Notes under the pieces: model-generated
Database searches by the model: none
What the model was told of the DNA's origin: nothing
The model's input: only the letters and a program-made list of their open reading frames with translations
Made by a program: the position numbers and the translations under genes
Shown: positions 15,574 to 17,182 of the stretch, one piece after another
Layout: the number at the start of each line of letters is the position of its first letter
How positions within the stretch are numbered: the stretch's first letter is position 1
NCBI GenBank assembly: GCA_963796125.1
Contig: CAWCKM010000007.1
Span: 1 to 17,182 of the forward strand
Length of the DNA stretch: 17,182 nucleotides
Origin: DASPRG01 sp963796125
GTDB lineage: Bacteria > Nitrospirota > Thermodesulfovibrionia > Thermodesulfovibrionales > SM23-35
Direction: 5' to 3'

Positions 15574-15680
15574 TTTTGGTCGGCCGAAAAGGACTAAGGA
15601 TTCAGAATGATGTACCCGCTGGGATAAGGTCTTGCAGTTTCCGAGAGACGAAGGATTCTTATTCCTGCTGGAGTGAATAG

Positions 15681-15709
15681 TTGACAAATCAACCCCAAAG
15701 GCATATAGC
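15681..15709 (+). promoter_or_regulatory. Strong sigma-70-like promoter
   Basis: A perfect TTGACA (15681-15686), a 17-base spacer and TATAGC (15704-15709) lie 33 bases upstream of the TTG start at 15743. This is the best sigma-70 match in the window. Confidence 0.65.
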
Positions 15710-15742
15710 TCAATGAGCAATTCATAGTTTGGAGACGTCGCA

Positions 15743-15940
15743 TTGAACTTTTTTGGGACAATAGATCAGTTCATCTCTTTAGGATATGACAATCCGATAA
15801 TTGCGCTTATAATAGTTTTTGTCTTCTTTTTTTTGCTTTATCGAAAGCCAAAGTTTATTCTGTTCCTTTTTATCCTGACCCTCGTTTTGACTTTCTTTTT
15901 TATGATTATGGACATAATGTCGTTAAGCAAGACAAAGTAA
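15743..15940 (+). CDS. Small two-helix membrane protein
   Basis: The 65-residue protein starts at TTG 15743, eight bases after GGAG (15731-15734) and downstream of a good promoter. It has two hydrophobic helices (residues about 18-33, NPIIALIIVFVFFFLLY, and about 36-57, KFILFLFILTLVLTFFFMIM). These are joined by a short basic turn, RKPK, and followed by a basic tail, so both ends probably face outward from a positive cytosolic loop. I do not recognise a family. Confidence 0.6.
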   Translation: MNFFGTIDQFISLGYDNPIIALIIVFVFFFLLYRKPKFILFLFILTLVLTFFFMIMDIMSLSKTK

Positions 15941-16040
15941 AAGAGGTTAACCAATTAGTCCGATCTTTTTGCCTCAGAACATCTTTATCTGATTCTTCCT
16001 ATTTCAACTTTGGCCAATGCTAACATAGAACAAAAGGCAT

Positions 16041-16098
16041 CATAACCGCACACCCCTTGCTTTTGCCTATACCATAACCGCCCACCTTTGTTTTTATC
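16041..16098. repeat. Two-unit degenerate tandem repeat in an intergenic region
   Basis: CATAACCGCACACC (16041) and CATAACCGCCCACC (16073) begin two units of about 30 bases. Each unit continues into a T-rich stretch containing TTGCTTTT or TTGTTTTT. They lie 110-165 bases upstream of the DUF4388 gene. Nothing else is recognised in 15941-16193. Confidence 0.45.
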
Positions 16099-16206
16099 CA
16101 ATAAAGTGCACATAGTAATAATCTTTATTTATCAATGCGTTAGCTTTCTTATTGGGATTGGTATGGTGCTTGTTCCTACTATCAGCAACGAGCGAAGGAG
16201 GAAACG

Positions 16207-17108
16207 ATGGAAGAGCATAAAACAAAGATGGGAGACAGCGGGGCAGAAGTACAGGAGACAGCGAAGCCGGGAGGGAATGTTCTTCAGGAGTTTCAGTTGC
16301 ACAAGCTCCTCATTGATCTAAACAGCAACAGAAAGACAGGTACCCTCACGGTAAAGACACCTGTCTTTATAAAGAAGATATATCTGGATAAGGGAGAAGT
16401 TATCTTTGCCTCATCAACCTGGAAGGATGACCGGTTAGGAGAGGTACTCCTGAAGGCAGGAAGGCTTACCTTTGGGCAGTATGAGGAATCGGTAAGGCTT
16501 CTGAAGATGACGGGGTAAAAAGCAGGGCACCATCCTTGTTGAACTGGGATATCTCACACCGAAGGATCTGTTCCAGGCGGTAAAGCACCAGGTGAAGCAG
16601 ATCATCTACAGCCTCTTTCCTCTGGAGTATGCCGAGTATGAGTTTATCGAGGGCGAGGTACCGCAGAAGGATATCTTAATCCTGAAGATACATCTGGGAA
16701 GTCTCATCTACAAAGGGATAAACAGGATTGATAGTTTCACAAGGATCAAGAGAGAGCTGCCGGATTTCAGGTATCCCTTATCAATAGACATAGGGACATC
16801 ACGCCTCTTTGAGGGTATAGAATTCAGCCCGCTTGAAAAGAGCATTCTTTCTCTGGTTGACGGCAAGAAGAGTATTATGGAACTGGTTGATCACGCCAAT
16901 ACTGGAGATTACATCCTTTGATGCACTGAGGAGTCTGTATGTCCTTTGGTTCATGGGAATCCTGAAGGGAAATGGTTCAATCAAGAAAGTCAACACAGAA
17001 ACACGGATGACAGAAACACAGAAGACGGAAAAAGGGAACAATGGAAAGATGTGGTCCTTAGAGATATCATGCCGTTCTCTCCTGATAACCATGATTAATG
17101 CTTGGTAG
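16207..17108 (+). CDS. DUF4388 (PATAN-domain) protein, two or more frameshifts, 3' end unclear
   Basis: ATG 16207 has a strong AAGGAGG (16194-16200). Residues 25-100 form a DUF4388/PATAN domain (LHKLLIDLNSNRKTGTLTV, KKIYLDKGEVIFASSTWKDD, RLGEVLLKAGRLT), common in response-regulator and gliding or signalling proteins. The frame breaks near 16508. It continues as KKQGTILVELGYLTPKDLFQ and the VKQIIYSLFPLEYAEYEFIE block, then LSLVDGKKSIMELVDHANTG. A second break near 16905 leads to ITSFDALRSLYVLWFMGILK. Beyond about 16980 the sequence is low-complexity (ACACAGAA-like units), and the family's usual C-terminal domain is not recognisable. The end given is the stop of the last open frame. Confidence 0.75.
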
Positions 17109-17182
17109 TCGACTTTCAATTTAGAATTGGAATGGATCTTAGCAAAAAACACACAGGCTTCACTACTGGATTTAAACCGACA

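Noticed and set aside
15574..15680. Possible riboswitch or structured leader
   Set aside because: I could not match it to a known riboswitch core (no GEMM, TPP, SAM or cobalamin landmarks) and no stable extended pairing stands out.
16088..16321. Open frame overlapping the DUF4388 start in another frame
   Set aside because: The DUF4388 frame has a strong Shine-Dalgarno and domain match. The other frame becomes a basic, low-information sequence.
1..17182. tRNA, rRNA or integrase genes that would mark an integrative island
   Set aside because: I saw no tRNA-like cloverleaf, rRNA segment, integrase or attachment-site duplication in the window.

Overview
The window (about 40% GC by eye) looks like a chromosomal contig from an uncultured or environmental bacterium. 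Several features hint at Nitrospirota or a deltaproteobacterium-like lineage: a DUF4388 (PATAN) protein, a small Fis-type regulator, a SixA phosphatase, a CDF transporter, tgt, and many interspersed palindromic repeats. This placement is an impression from gene style, not a phylogenetic result.

Positions 1-8150 hold one plus-strand type I restriction-modification island. Its order is hsdM, an ORF6N DNA-binding protein, hsdS, a palindrome-bounded DUF559 endonuclease element, a second hsdS tail, a HicB-like antitoxin, a MNT nucleotidyltransferase with a HEPN (DUF86) partner, hsdR, and a DUF45/M48 metallopeptidase. Nearly every original gene of the island carries frameshifts or stops: hsdM (3), ORF6N (2), hsdS (many), MNT (about 3), HEPN (several) and hsdR (2). 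The DUF559 gene inside it is intact. A second, gene-less copy of the same palindromic element sits in the linker of hsdS and keeps an open reading frame through it.

Positions 8230-9730 are a small accessory stretch: a VapBC-type pair (RHH-like antitoxin plus PIN toxin) and a second two-gene module (a 61-residue protein overlapping an AbiEii/DUF6036-like nucleotidyltransferase).

Positions 9780-17182 look more like a core region: an MthK-like RCK potassium channel (+), then a minus-strand run of sixA, a CDF cation transporter, tgt and a Fis-like regulator. After these come a TIGR01777/YfcH-type epimerase (+), an uncharacterised 135-residue protein (+), a small two-helix membrane protein (+) and a DUF4388 protein running toward the right end (+). 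sixA, the CDF gene, the epimerase and the DUF4388 gene each have one or two apparent single-base frameshifts, several at homopolymers. Part of the gene breakage across the window may therefore be sequencing or assembly error rather than decay.

The most unusual content is the repeats. Two unrelated families share one architecture: a hairpin, a spacer, then an inverted copy of that hairpin. Family 1 (CCCCTCT-N4-AGAGGGG) bounds the DUF559 endonuclease gene and also exists as a miniature copy without the gene. This suggests an endonuclease-mobilised palindromic element. Family 2 (TGTCATTC-type) occurs three times, and its stem changes are compensated between the two strands of each hairpin.
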